A stretch of 64,000 nucleotides of DNA from Hyphomicrobiales bacterium. Lineage in GTDB: Bacteria; Pseudomonadota; Alphaproteobacteria; Rhizobiales; Aestuariivirgaceae. The translations under genes and the position numbers were made by a program. The notes beneath the pieces were generated by a model. The model was given only the letters and a program-made list of their open reading frames with translations. It made no database searches and was not told the origin of the DNA. Shown piece by piece: positions 50,188-59,527 of this stretch. Positions within the stretch are counted from its first letter, which is position 1. The number at the start of each line of letters is the position of its first letter. The DNA is taken from contig JACPNZ010000016.1 of the NCBI GenBank assembly GCA_016185245.1, positions 186,001-250,000 of the forward strand, in the 5' to 3' direction.

Positions 50188-51636
50188 ATGGCGGCGGGCT
50201 TTCCCCTCGAAACCATTGTCCTCGATCCTGCAGCACCGGCCAATCTGCCGCGCCAGATCTATGGCCAGCTCCGCGCCCTGATCGAGGGGCGCAGCCTGCC
50301 CAGCGGCTCGACGCTCCCTTCCACCCGCCTCCTGGCCAAAGATCTTGGGCTCGGCCGCAACACCGTCATCGCCGCCTATGACCAGTTGGCGCTCGAAGGT
50401 TACTTGCGGATGCGGAAATGCGCGCCTCCGCTGGTCGTCGATCTTCCGGCTCGCGCCGTCCGCACCGGCATGCCTCCGACAGCCCCGGCCGGGCGGATTT
50501 CAGAACGTGGCCAGATCATGCTGTCGCAACCCCATCACAGCGGCAGACCGGGGCATCTGGCGCTCCACCCGGGCATGCCGGATGCGCTCAACTTTCCCTT
50601 CAATACCTGGTCGAAGCTTCTGACCCGGCGCGCCAAGCACGCCGGCCATGACCTGTTCGGCGTCTACCACGTAACGGGTTATCCGGCACTGCGCGAAGCC
50701 ATCGCCCGCTACCTCGCCGCCTCGCGCGGCGTTGCCTGCAACCCTGAGCAGATCGTCATCACCAACGGCGCCCAGTCGGCCTTCGATCTTCTCGCCCGCA
50801 TCTTCATCGATCCCGGCGATAGCGTATGGATGGAAGAGCCCGGCTACTATGGGGCGAGCGCCGCCTTCCTCTCTGCCGGTGCGAAGCTCATGCCGCTGGT
50901 CGTCAACGACGACGGCTGGCAGCTCGATCCGCCGACCACCAGGCCGCGTCTTGCCTTCGTCACCCCCTCCTGCCACCACCCGCTCGGCCTCACCATGGCG
51001 ATGGAACAGCGCCTCACGCTCTTGCGCCTGGCCGAGGACGGAAATTTCTGGGTGATCGAGGACGACTACGACAGCGAGTACCGTTTCCAGGGGCAGCCCA
51101 TACCGGCGCTCCAGGGGATCGGCGGGGCCAATCGCGTGGTCTATGTCGGCACCTTCGCCAAAATGCTGTTTCCGGCCATGCGGCTGGGCTTCATGGTGGT
51201 GCCCGAGGCGATCCGCGACGGGTTGGCCGCGGCCCTCAGCACCACCGGCCAGTTTGCCCCCCTCCTCACCCAGGCGGCCTTGGCCGACTTCATCAATGAC
51301 GGCCACCTGACCAGGCACCTGCGCCGCATGCGCCGCCTCTATGCCGCCCGCCGCGGGCATTTCATGGAGGTGTTCGACCGGTATTTGGGCGAGTGGATGA
51401 GGCTGCGGCGCACCGAAACCGGCATTCAGCTGGTAGGCCTGTTCCATCGCAACATCGACGACCGCCCACTGGCCGCCGCCGCCGCGGCGCGCGGCGTCAA
51501 TGTCTCAGCCCTGTCGATGCAGTACCGGCATGGGCGGCCCCGCCGCGGTCTGGTCATGGGCTTTGCCGCCGTCGACGAGCGCGCCACGCTCAACGCCATC
51601 GAGCGTCTGCGCGCTGTATTCAAGGAGTCAAGTTGA
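50188..51636 (+). CDS. MocR-family regulator (GntR domain fused to aminotransferase fold)
   Basis: A 482-residue PLP-dependent transcription factor. Residues about 15-80 are a GntR winged helix ([41 protein letters not shown]); about 120-480 form a class I aminotransferase fold with VSNGAQ-like [26 protein letters not shown] and the PLP lysine in [16 protein letters not shown]. Relatives GabR, PdxR and TauR control amino or B6 metabolism genes next to them. The divergent DegT aminotransferase is the likely target. Start ATG 50188 is preceded by AGAGAA. Confidence 0.92.
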   Translation: MAAGFPLETIVLDPAAPANLPRQIYGQLRALIEGRSLPSGSTLPSTRLLAKDLGLGRNTVIAAYDQLALEGYLRMRKCAPPLVVDLPARAVRTGMPPTAPAGRISERGQIMLSQPHHSGRPGHLALHPGMPDALNFPFNTWSKLLTRRAKHAGHDLFGVYHVTGYPALREAIARYLAASRGVACNPEQIVITNGAQSAFDLLARIFIDPGDSVWMEEPGYYGASAAFLSAGAKLMPLVVNDDGWQLDPPTTRPRLAFVTPSCHHPLGLTMAMEQRLTLLRLAEDGNFWVIEDDYDSEYRFQGQPIPALQGIGGANRVVYVGTFAKMLFPAMRLGFMVVPEAIRDGLAAALSTTGQFAPLLTQAALADFINDGHLTRHLRRMRRLYAARRGHFMEVFDRYLGEWMRLRRTETGIQLVGLFHRNIDDRPLAAAAAARGVNVSALSMQYRHGRPRRGLVMGFAAVDERATLNAIERLRAVFKESS

Positions 51637-51712
51637 TCGCCGCCACCGCGCCGGCTTGCCGCCGGGACGCGGCACATTGTATTGCGACCTCGGAAGCTGT
51701 AACTTCGACCCC

Positions 51713-52156
51713 ATGAAGATCGCCCTGGGTGCCGACAGCGCCGGCAAGCCGCTGATCGATGTGATCGAGGCCCATCTCAAGGGCAAGCCCGGTCTCGTCG
51801 TTGAAAATCTGAGTCAGGCGGGCTTCTATGCCGATCTCTCCGGCGCCATTGGCGCCAAGGTGATGGCCGGCGACTATGACCGGGCCATCCTGTGCTGCGG
51901 CACCGGCATCGGCGTGTGCATCGCCGCCAACAAGGTGCCGGGCATCCGTGCAGCCTTGACTCATGACACCTATTCGGCCGGGCGCGCCGCCAAGTCCAAC
52001 AACGCCCAGATCATCACCATGGGAGCGCGCGTCATCGGCCCGGAGCTCGCCAAGGCGATCGTCGATACATATATCGCCTCCGAATTCGATCCGCAGGGTC
52101 CGTCGGCTGCCAATGTCGAAGCGCTCGAACGGCTCGACTCCAAGTACAGCAAATAG
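51713..52156 (+). CDS. RpiB/LacAB-family sugar-phosphate isomerase
   Basis: A 147-residue isomerase: [22 protein letters not shown] opens the fold, the catalytic Cys lies in [15 protein letters not shown] near 62, and [29 protein letters not shown] is the C-terminal signature with the phosphate-binding His and Arg. Family members interconvert ribose-5-P/ribulose-5-P or tetrulose/allose phosphates. Length and a V/L substitution pattern do not settle the substrate. ATG 51713 gives the canonical N-terminus; no strong ribosome-binding site is seen. It lies 76 nt after the MocR gene. Confidence 0.87.
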   Translation: MKIALGADSAGKPLIDVIEAHLKGKPGLVVENLSQAGFYADLSGAIGAKVMAGDYDRAILCCGTGIGVCIAANKVPGIRAALTHDTYSAGRAAKSNNAQIITMGARVIGPELAKAIVDTYIASEFDPQGPSAANVEALERLDSKYSK

Positions 52157-52159
52157 TCG

Positions 52160-53914
52160 TCAGCTCGTTCTGCCGACGTTGGCCAGCAGCGCCTGGCGCA
52201 GCACCTCGCGGTCGTTTGCATAGTCCCGGTCGATCCTGGCGCTGCGCTGCTCGCTTTGCCAATGGCGCGCCGCCAGCAAGGGTGCATCCTCCGCCGGCGG
52301 CAAGCTTCGTCCACGGATCAAGTCGGACGCCCGTTCCGCCAGCATGATGGTGGGCGCATTGAGATCGCCGGCGGTCGCCTGCGGCATGATCGAGGCATCG
52401 ACCACCCGGAGGCTCTGCAAGCCACGGACCCGGCAGTCCGGATCGACCACCGCCAGCGCGCCCTCGCCCATGCGGCAGGTGCCGCAAGGGTGATAGGCGC
52501 TCTCGACCTTCTCTCTGATGAAGCGGTCGAGGGCCTCGTCGCTCACGCAATCGTCTCCGGGCGCCAGTTCGCGGCCGCTGTAGGGAGCCAGCGCCTCCTG
52601 GGCGAAGATTTCGCGGGTGAGGCGCACGCAGGTGCGGAATTCAACGAGGTCGTCGGAATGACTCATGTAGTTGAAGCGCACCCGTGGCAGGCTGCGGAAG
52701 TCCGCATCGCGCAGCCGGACCCAGCCGCGGCTCTTCGAGCGCTTGGCGCCGACATGCACCTGGAAGCCGTGGCCTTGGGCCAGCGACTTGCCATCGTAGG
52801 AAATGGCCAGCGGCAGGAAGTGGAACTGGATATCGGGATAGACGATGCCGGGGCGGCTCCGCACATGGCCGCCCGTCTCGAAATGATTGGTGGCGCCAAG
52901 GCCCTTCCTGGTCAAAATCCAGTGGAGCCCGATCAGCGCCTTGGCCACGGGGCGCATCGACGGATAGAGCGATACGGGCTTCAGGCACTCCTGCTGCACA
53001 TAGAGTTCCAGATGATCCATCAGGTTCTCGCCCACCCCCGGCTTGTCGAGGAGGGGCACGATGCCATGGCGCTTGAGTTCCTCGGCTGGCCCCACGCCTG
53101 AACGCTTGAGAATGACGGGCGACATGATCGACCCGGCGCTGAGGATCACCTCGCGGCCGGCTGTCGCCACCGCCGGCCGGCCATGGCGGATGAAGCGCAC
53201 CCCCGTCGCCCTGGTCCCGTCGAACAGGATGCGGTCGGCCACGACATGGCAGAGAACCCGCACATTGCCGCGTTTCTGCGCCGGCCGCAGATAGGCAACC
53301 GCCGCGCTGCATCGCCGGCCGTCGCCAACCGTCATTTCCATCGGGCCGAAACCTTCGTGCTGGCGCTCGTTCATGTTGGCGCTTGGCGCATAGCCCGCCT
53401 GCACGGCGGCTGCGACGAAGGCGTGATAGAGCGGATTGGTCTCGGCCCCTCGCCTCACCTTGAGCGGCCCCGAGGTGCCCCTGAGCGGCCCGCCGCCAGC
53501 GACGCCTTCGGCCCGTTGGAAATAGGCCAGCACATTGGCCCAGTGCCAGCCCGCAGCACCAAGCGCACTCCACAATTCATAGTCCATGGGATTGCCGCGC
53601 ACATGGCACATGCCGTTGATCGACGACGATCCGCCGAGCCCCTTGCCGCGCGGCAGGTTCATCACCCGCCCGTCAAGCCCCGGCTCGGGTTCCGTCGTCA
53701 TGCCCCAGTTGAAGCGCCTGGTGTTCATCGGGATCGAGAGCGCCGCCGGCATGGCGACGAAGGGCGACAGATCGCTGCCGCCCGCCTCGAGTACCAGAAT
53801 TCTCGCATCCGGATCTTCGCCCAGACGGTTGGCCACCACGCAGCCGGCCGAGCCCGCGCCGATGACGATATAGTCGTAAGTGCCTTCGTCCACCGGTTCA
53901 CTCGACGATGACAT
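52160..53914 (-). CDS. GMC-family FAD oxidoreductase (choline/alcohol dehydrogenase-like)
   Basis: A 584-residue flavoprotein: FAD loop YIVIGAGSAGCVVANRLGED near residue 15, PRGKGLGGSSSINGMCHVRG near 90 (GMC signature 1), GREVILSAGSIMSPVILKRSGVGP near 265 (signature 2) and the C-terminal YHPCGTCRMGE near 465 with the active-site His. It is the size of choline dehydrogenase. The cupin gene upstream overlaps it by 17 nt, so they are one unit. The alcohol oxidised is not identifiable; polyol or sugar alcohol would fit the surroundings. Confidence 0.9.
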   Translation of the reverse strand: MSSSSEPVDEGTYDYIVIGAGSAGCVVANRLGEDPDARILVLEAGGSDLSPFVAMPAALSIPMNTRRFNWGMTTEPEPGLDGRVMNLPRGKGLGGSSSINGMCHVRGNPMDYELWSALGAAGWHWANVLAYFQRAEGVAGGGPLRGTSGPLKVRRGAETNPLYHAFVAAAVQAGYAPSANMNERQHEGFGPMEMTVGDGRRCSAAVAYLRPAQKRGNVRVLCHVVADRILFDGTRATGVRFIRHGRPAVATAGREVILSAGSIMSPVILKRSGVGPAEELKRHGIVPLLDKPGVGENLMDHLELYVQQECLKPVSLYPSMRPVAKALIGLHWILTRKGLGATNHFETGGHVRSRPGIVYPDIQFHFLPLAISYDGKSLAQGHGFQVHVGAKRSKSRGWVRLRDADFRSLPRVRFNYMSHSDDLVEFRTCVRLTREIFAQEALAPYSGRELAPGDDCVSDEALDRFIREKVESAYHPCGTCRMGEGALAVVDPDCRVRGLQSLRVVDASIMPQATAGDLNAPTIMLAERASDLIRGRSLPPAEDAPLLAARHWQSEQRSARIDRDYANDREVLRQALLANVGRTS

Positions 53915-54257
53915 AATACTTCAGCATGGCAACCGGCTGCCTCCAAAACCCTCTGTAGCCACGCGGCAGCAGGAAGGCCTCGCCCGCCCCAAAACGCTCG
54001 CTGAACCCCTCGCCTTCCAGGATCACATGGCCCTCGATCACATACATGAATTCGTCGCACGGATAGCTGTCGTACCATTCGGTATAGGGCGTGGACCGCC
54101 AGATGCCAGCCCGCACCCCGGGCCTGTCGCGACGGAAATAGACGTGGTCCTGGCCAAGGGGCTGGCCCTCGATCAGCTTGGCGGTCTCCAGCGCCACGTC
54201 GGCTGCTTCCATCCAGCCCTTGGGTCCTGTGGCTGAAAACCTGATCGGCTTGGTCAT
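53898..54257 (-). CDS. Cupin-domain protein (EutQ-like)
   Basis: A 119-residue cupin. DSYPCDEFMYVIEGHVILEGEG and FGAGEAFLLPRGYRGFW are the two half-motifs; the Asp/Glu plus missing His pattern resembles EutQ-like cupins. It precedes the GMC oxidoreductase with overlap and diverges from the E1 gene. ATG 54257 has GAGGGG 9 nt upstream; the longer frame to 54500 would run over the divergent promoter and E1 start. Function not assignable beyond the fold. Confidence 0.75.
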   Translation of the reverse strand: MTKPIRFSATGPKGWMEAADVALETAKLIEGQPLGQDHVYFRRDRPGVRAGIWRSTPYTEWYDSYPCDEFMYVIEGHVILEGEGFSERFGAGEAFLLPRGYRGFWRQPVAMLKYYVIVE

Positions 54258-54432
54258 GTCATTTCCCCTCGCAAGAGCGCTTCCGGCATGATGTAGCGAA
54301 GCTTGCAGGCGGGCGACAGGGCCTTGCTGGCGTGGCCGCGCCGGTCTCCCACCCATGCATTTTTGCGTTTGTTGACGGGCGCCAATCTCTGTTACAGACC
54401 GCCCTCGCCAGCCGCGATGCAAAGGATCGTCC

Positions 54433-56898
54433 ATGCCCAAGGCGCTTGCCGTCGAACCAGCCCGCTTCCGCCGCAAGGGCCAGCTCGATCTGAAGCCCAT
54501 CCCGTTGCATCAATACGACCGGCCGCTTGCTACCGAGCGCCAGCGGCGCGGCGATGCCGCACTCAAGGCCGTGCTCCGCCACATGCTGGTCGTCCGCGAA
54601 TTCGAGGCGATGCTGGGTTCGTTCAAGGCTAAGGGCAGCTATCAGGACATTGCTTTTGCCTATCGCGGACCGGCGCACCTGTCGATCGGCCAGGAAGGTG
54701 CCGCCGTGGGCCAGGCCTTGGCGCTTACACCCGGCGATCACATCTTCGGCAGCCATAGGAGCCATGGCGAATTCATCGCCAAGGGGCTGTCGGCCATCGC
54801 CCAGCTTTCGGCCCACGACCTCGGCACCATCATGGAAGGCCATCGCGGTGGTGCGCTCTTGCACAGCGTCGAACGCCACCTTGCCGCACCGACGGTGCCG
54901 GCTCTGGCCGAGAATTTCCTGCTGCTTGGGCTTCTGGCCGAGATCTTCATGCGCGACAACGGCTTCAATCGCGGCATGGGCGGCTCCATGCATGCCTTCT
55001 TCCCGCCCTTCGGCATCTATCCCAACAATGCCATTGTCGGCGCCTCGGCCGGTATTGCGACCGGTGCGGCACTGCGCAAGAAGCTCGCGGGCGAGGCAAC
55101 GATCGCGGTTGCCAACGGCGGCGACGGATCGACCGGCTGCGGCCCGGTGTTCGAGGCGATGAACTTCGCCGCCATGGCCCAGTATGATACTCTGTGGACG
55201 GATCAAAACAAGGGCGGCCTCCCCGTCCTCTACTTCTTCAGCAATAATTTCTACGCCATGGGCGGCCAGACCATCGGCGAGACCATGGGCTGGGACCGCC
55301 TGTCGCGCATCGGCGCGGCGATCAACCCGCAAGGCATGCATGCCGAGACCGTCGACGGTACTAATCCGCTGGCGGTCGCCGATGCGGTGCAGTGCCAGCG
55401 CGCAAGGCTGCTCGCCGGTGAGGGCCCGGCCCTGCTCGATGTCGAATGCTACCGCTCGGCCGGGCATTCGACCACCGACGCCAATGTCTATCGCAGCCGC
55501 GAGGAGATCGCCGCCTGGGAGGTATTCGATCCGATTGCGTCCTATGCCGCAAAGCTCGTCGCCGAAGGTGTTCTGGGCGACAGCGACGTGCAGGCCTTGC
55601 GCGACGAGGTGGCAAGCCTCATGGCCGCCGTTACCCGCGCGGCGATCGACCCGAAGATTTCTCCCATGATCGACATTGCCGCCGATCCCACCCTGATCGG
55701 CCGGCTGATGTTCGCCAACGCGGAGATAGCGACACCCACTGGCACCGTGCCGCTGCTGGCTCAGCCCGAGACCTCGGCCCGCATCCGCCAGGACGCCAAG
55801 AAGGCCCGCTTCGGCGTGGGGGCCGACGGCACAAAACTGTCGCCGATGCGCGCCATCACGCTCCGCGACGGGCTGTTCGAGGCGATCCTCCACCACATGA
55901 CCAGGGACGAGCGCCTCATCGCCTATGGCGAGGAATGCCGTGAATGGGGCGGCGCCTTCGGCGTCTATCGCGGGCTTTCCGACATTCTCCCCTACCAGCG
56001 CCTGTTCAATTCGCCGATCTCGGAGGCGGCCATCGTCGCCACCGCCGTGGGCCATGGCCTCGAAGGCGGACGCGCCCTCATCGAACTCATGTACGGCGAT
56101 TTCATCGGCCGGGCGGGCGACGAAATCTTCAACCAGATGGCCAAGTGGCATGCCATGTCGGGCGGTGTGCTGAAATTGCCGGTGGTGCTGCGCTGCTCGG
56201 TCGGCAGCAAATACGGCGCCCAGCACTCCCAGGACTGGACCGCGCTGGTTGCTCACATTCCCGGTCTCAAGGTGGTCTATCCGGCCACCCCCTATGATGC
56301 CAAGGGCCTCCTCGCTTCGGCCCTGTCGAGCGAGGACCCGGTCATCGTCTTCGAAAGCCAGAGGCTCTACGACACGGTGGAGCAGTTCCATGCCGGGGGC
56401 GTGCCGGCGGATTATTACCGCATCCCCCTGGGCGAGCCCGATATCAAGCGCGACGGCGACGACGTCACCATCCTGACCATCGGGCCCTCGCTCTATGCGG
56501 GTGTCGCCGCGGCGGGCGAAATGGCCTCGGCCTATGGCGTCTCGGCCGAGGTGATCGATGCTCGCTCGCTGGTTCCCTTCAACTACGATCCGCTGATCGC
56601 CTCGGTCAAAAAGACCGGCCGGCTCGCCATCGTGTCGGAGGCCTCCGAGCGCGGCAGCTTCGCCATGACGCTCGCCGCCAACCTCACGCGCTTTGCCTTC
56701 TCGAGCCTCAAGGCGCCGCCGCGAGTGATCGGCACGCCCAACTGGATCGTGCCGGGAGCCGAAATGGAGACGAGCTATTTTCCCCAGGCCGACGATATCG
56801 TCGCCATCGTCATGGGCGAGATGTTCGCCGAGAAGAACGTCAATCGCCGGGGCTTGCGCAACTGGGACGACCGCGAACTTGCCCGCAAGGCGCTGTGA
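54433..56898 (+). CDS. 2-oxoacid dehydrogenase E1, alpha and beta subunits fused
   Basis: An 821-residue thiamine-diphosphate enzyme. The first part (about 40-400) is E1-alpha, with the ThDP motif GDGSTGCGPVFEAMNFAAMAQ near 230 and NN nearby; the second (about 470-800) is E1-beta, with MRAITLRDGLFEAI, the ThDP Glu in NSPISEAAIVATA and the YGAQHSQDWTALVAHIPGLKVV segment. Fused alpha-beta E1 proteins of this kind occur in branched-chain or acetoin-type complexes. It is followed by a free lipoyl-domain gene but no E2 acyltransferase or E3. AAGGA precedes the ATG. Confidence 0.9.
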   Translation: MPKALAVEPARFRRKGQLDLKPIPLHQYDRPLATERQRRGDAALKAVLRHMLVVREFEAMLGSFKAKGSYQDIAFAYRGPAHLSIGQEGAAVGQALALTPGDHIFGSHRSHGEFIAKGLSAIAQLSAHDLGTIMEGHRGGALLHSVERHLAAPTVPALAENFLLLGLLAEIFMRDNGFNRGMGGSMHAFFPPFGIYPNNAIVGASAGIATGAALRKKLAGEATIAVANGGDGSTGCGPVFEAMNFAAMAQYDTLWTDQNKGGLPVLYFFSNNFYAMGGQTIGETMGWDRLSRIGAAINPQGMHAETVDGTNPLAVADAVQCQRARLLAGEGPALLDVECYRSAGHSTTDANVYRSREEIAAWEVFDPIASYAAKLVAEGVLGDSDVQALRDEVASLMAAVTRAAIDPKISPMIDIAADPTLIGRLMFANAEIATPTGTVPLLAQPETSARIRQDAKKARFGVGADGTKLSPMRAITLRDGLFEAILHHMTRDERLIAYGEECREWGGAFGVYRGLSDILPYQRLFNSPISEAAIVATAVGHGLEGGRALIELMYGDFIGRAGDEIFNQMAKWHAMSGGVLKLPVVLRCSVGSKYGAQHSQDWTALVAHIPGLKVVYPATPYDAKGLLASALSSEDPVIVFESQRLYDTVEQFHAGGVPADYYRIPLGEPDIKRDGDDVTILTIGPSLYAGVAAAGEMASAYGVSAEVIDARSLVPFNYDPLIASVKKTGRLAIVSEASERGSFAMTLAANLTRFAFSSLKAPPRVIGTPNWIVPGAEMETSYFPQADDIVAIVMGEMFAEKNVNRRGLRNWDDRELARKAL

Positions 56899-56913
56899 AC
56901 CAAGGAGACTGCC

Positions 56914-57153
56914 ATGGATACGCCCGTCCTCATGCCCCAGCTCGGCAACGAGATCAGCGAGGCCCAGATCGACGCCTGGTTCAAGGCGGTGGGCGACAGG
57001 GTCGAGAAGGGCGAGATGCTGCTGACCATAACGACACCCAAGATCGCCTTGGAAGTCGAGGCGCCGGCATCAGGCACGCTGAAGGAAATTCTGGTGGCGC
57101 CCGACGAATTGGCCAAAGTCGGCGCAACACTTGCCATCATCGCCGCATCCTGA
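56914..57153 (+). CDS. Stand-alone lipoyl/biotinyl attachment domain protein
   Basis: A 79-residue protein consisting only of a lipoyl domain. The site of attachment is Lys in ITTPKIALEVEAPASG near 43, in place of the usual ETDK context (TTPK), so lipoylation is plausible but not certain. The first strand is PVLMPQLGNEISEAQI and the last VGATLAIIAAS. It follows the fused E1 by 15 nt with AAGGAGA before the ATG, so E1 is its obvious partner. No E2 catalytic domain is attached. Confidence 0.85.
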   Translation: MDTPVLMPQLGNEISEAQIDAWFKAVGDRVEKGEMLLTITTPKIALEVEAPASGTLKEILVAPDELAKVGATLAIIAAS

Positions 57154-57179
57154 CCCGCCGCGCTGCTACGGCTTAACTC

Positions 57180-57193
57180 ACAATACATATTGT
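57180..57193. promoter_or_regulatory. Palindrome ACAATA-CA-TATTGT before the aldehyde dehydrogenase gene
   Basis: A perfect inverted repeat of 6-bp arms with a 2-bp spacer, 69 bp ahead of the ALDH ATG, in the AT-richer 108-bp gap after the lipoyl gene; TTGACT follows at 57200-57205. It resembles operators of GntR or LacI-type regulators. It suggests that the ALDH-aldolase-dehydrogenase-regulator block has its own promoter. Confidence 0.45.
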
Positions 57194-57261
57194 CGTGCCT
57201 TGACTCTTGCATCGAAAATTGCAAAACCACGCGGCGGAATTCATCGTGAGGAAGGCGTGGA

Positions 57262-58698
57262 ATGTACGGCTCCTTCGGTCTCTTCATCAATGGCAGGTGG
57301 CGCTCAAAGAGCGGCGGCGGCGAGTTCGAAGTTGTCGATCCCGCCACCGGCGAGGCGATCGGCGTTTCGCCCGCGGCCTCGCTGGCCGATGTCGAGGAAG
57401 CGATTGCCGCTGCCGAAGCCGCACTCAAAACCTGGCGCGCCACGTCGGCCTGGTCCCGCGCCGACATGCTTCATGCCTGTGCCACGGCGATGCAGTCGCG
57501 CAGCGAGGAGGCGGCCCGCCGCATCACCCTTGAGACCGGCAAGCCCATCGCCCAGGCGCGGCGCGAATGGAGCCTCTCCATCGACCAGTTCCGCTGGTAT
57601 GCCGAGGAGGCGCGGCGCATCTATGGGCGCATTGTCGAAGCCCGCGCCCCCGGCGGCCGCATCGAAGTCACGCACGAGCCGGTGGGTGTCGCCGCCGCCT
57701 TCACCGCCTGGAATTTTCCGGCCATATTGATCGCCCGCAAGGTGGCACCCGCGCTGGCCGCCGGCTGCACGACAATCGTGCGCCCGTCGCGCGAGGCGCC
57801 GGGCTCCGCCATGCTGCTGATCGATTGCTTGAGAGAAGCGGGCCTGCCGGCGGGCGTGGTCAATCTGGTGGTGGGGCCCACCTCGACCACCTACGATCCG
57901 ATCATGGCTTCGGCCACGGTGCGCAAGATATCGCTCACCGGTTCGACCGCCGTGGGCCAGCAGATGATCCGCGACAGTGCCGCGACCCTGAAGCGCCTCA
58001 CCATGGAACTAGGCGGCAATGCGCCAGTGATCGTCTTCGACGATGCCGATCTCGAAGCGACCCTCAATCTCTGCGTGCCGGTCAAATTCGCCAATGCCGG
58101 CCAGGTCTGCGTCACCGGCGACCGCTTCTATGTGCAGCGCCCACTGCACGACAGGTTCGTGGCGGGCTTTGCCGCCCGCGCCAAAGCTCTGAAGCTAGGC
58201 CACGGCCTCGACGAGGCAACCCAGATGGGGCCGCTGATCAACCAGCGCCGCGTCGATGCCATGGAAGCGATCGTCGCCGATGCGAAACAGCGCGGCGGCA
58301 AGATCGAGACGGGCGGCGGCCGTCCCCAAGGCCAAAACAAGGGCTTCTTCTTCGAGCCCACGGTGATCTCGGGCCTTCCCGACGACGCCAAGGCCATCGC
58401 CGGGGAAAATTTCGGCCCCATCGCGGCGATCACCCCTTTCGATGCGGCGGATGAAGTCTACACCCGCGCCAATGCAACCGAGCTCGGCCTTGCATCCTAT
58501 GTGTTCACCCGCAATCCGGCGCGGATGCGCGAGGCTGTGGCGCGCATCGAAGCCGGCATGGTGGGAGTCAACAGTTTTGCCCTGGCTGCGGCGGAAGCGC
58601 CCTTCGGCGGCATCAAGGCCAGCGGCATGGGCCGCGAGGGAGGAGCGGAAGGCATTCGCGACTATCTGAATGTCAAGCTCGCCCAGGTGACATTGTAG
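57262..58698 (+). CDS. NAD(P)-dependent aldehyde dehydrogenase
   Basis: A 478-residue aldehyde dehydrogenase. Family motifs are TAWNFPAILIARKVAPALAAGCT near 150, the catalytic Glu in MELGGNAP near 250, the catalytic Cys in NAGQVCVTGDRFY near 284 and ENFGPIAAITPF near 380. It resembles the succinate-semialdehyde/glycolaldehyde branch, but the substrate is open. It leads a block with an HpcH/HpaI aldolase 9 nt downstream, which releases aldehydes such as semialdehydes or glycolaldehyde, so aldolase product oxidation is a natural role. Confidence 0.92.
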   Translation: MYGSFGLFINGRWRSKSGGGEFEVVDPATGEAIGVSPAASLADVEEAIAAAEAALKTWRATSAWSRADMLHACATAMQSRSEEAARRITLETGKPIAQARREWSLSIDQFRWYAEEARRIYGRIVEARAPGGRIEVTHEPVGVAAAFTAWNFPAILIARKVAPALAAGCTTIVRPSREAPGSAMLLIDCLREAGLPAGVVNLVVGPTSTTYDPIMASATVRKISLTGSTAVGQQMIRDSAATLKRLTMELGGNAPVIVFDDADLEATLNLCVPVKFANAGQVCVTGDRFYVQRPLHDRFVAGFAARAKALKLGHGLDEATQMGPLINQRRVDAMEAIVADAKQRGGKIETGGGRPQGQNKGFFFEPTVISGLPDDAKAIAGENFGPIAAITPFDAADEVYTRANATELGLASYVFTRNPARMREAVARIEAGMVGVNSFALAAAEAPFGGIKASGMGREGGAEGIRDYLNVKLAQVTL

Positions 58699-58707
58699 AG
58701 GGACACC

Positions 58708-59526
58708 ATGATCAAGAACGGCATTCGTGAACGCTGGGCCGCCGGCAAGCCGGTGATCAACGGCTGGCTGTCGATTGCCAACCCCTTCGCCGCCGAGATC
58801 ATGGCGGCCCAGGGCTATGACGCCCTGACCGTCGACCTGCAGCACGGGCTGGTCGGCTATGAAGCGGCAACCACCATGCTGCAGGCCTTGCGGGCGAGTG
58901 GCGTCACTCCCATGGTGCGGGTGCCGTGGAATGCGCCGGGCGACATCATGAAAGCGCTTGACGCCGGCTCCTATGGCATCATCTGTCCGATGATCAACAA
59001 CCGCGCCGAGGCGGCGCAATTTGTATCCTGCATGCGCTATCCTCCCCATGGGGTCAGAAGCTTCGGCCCGACCCGGGCGGTGTTTGCCGCCGGCGCCGAT
59101 TATGGCCAGCACGCCGACGGCGAGGTCCTGGCCTTCGCCATGATCGAGACCTCCGAGGCCATGAAGAACCTCGACGAGATCGTTTCAACCCCCGGCCTCG
59201 ATGGCGTCTATATCGGCCCCGCCGACCTAACCCTCGGGCTGACGGGGCGCAAGTATCCAACCGGTTTCGACCGCGAGGAACCGGAGATGGCCGAAGCGAT
59301 CAAGACGGTTCTGGCCAAGGCCCATGGCGCCGGCATCCGCGCCGGGCTCCATTGCGGCACTCCTTCCTATGCGGGGAAGGCCGTGGGCTGGGGCTTCGAC
59401 CTCGTCACCATTTCCAATGACGTCCGCCTGCTGGCGGGCGCGGCCCAGGCCAGCGTCACGACAACCCGCACAGCAATCGGCGAACAGGTGGTTGGGGTCA
59501 AGCCATCGAGCAACAGTGGATACTGA
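58708..59526 (+). CDS. HpcH/HpaI-family class II aldolase
   Basis: A 272-residue (beta/alpha)8 metal-dependent aldolase splitting 2-keto-4-hydroxy acids to pyruvate and an aldehyde. YDALTVDLQHGLVGYE near residue 41 has the catalytic His, VPWNAPGDIMKALDAG near 72, FAMIETSEAMKNLDEI near 147 (metal Glu) and VYIGPADLTLGLTG near 170 (metal Asp). It sits between an aldehyde dehydrogenase and a D-2-hydroxyacid dehydrogenase, as in sugar-acid degradation. The aldehyde partner is unknown. It ends 1 nt before the next ATG. Confidence 0.93.
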   Translation: MIKNGIRERWAAGKPVINGWLSIANPFAAEIMAAQGYDALTVDLQHGLVGYEAATTMLQALRASGVTPMVRVPWNAPGDIMKALDAGSYGIICPMINNRAEAAQFVSCMRYPPHGVRSFGPTRAVFAAGADYGQHADGEVLAFAMIETSEAMKNLDEIVSTPGLDGVYIGPADLTLGLTGRKYPTGFDREEPEMAEAIKTVLAKAHGAGIRAGLHCGTPSYAGKAVGWGFDLVTISNDVRLLAGAAQASVTTTRTAIGEQVVGVKPSSNSGY

Positions 59527-59527
59527 C

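Noticed and set aside
54258-54432. Sigma-70 promoter TTGACG at 54372-54377
   Set aside because: No acceptable -10 box at 16-18 bp spacing.
54259-56391. A minus-strand open frame of about 710 codons
   Set aside because: Opposite the fused E1 gene; ThDP motifs on the plus strand settle the coding strand.
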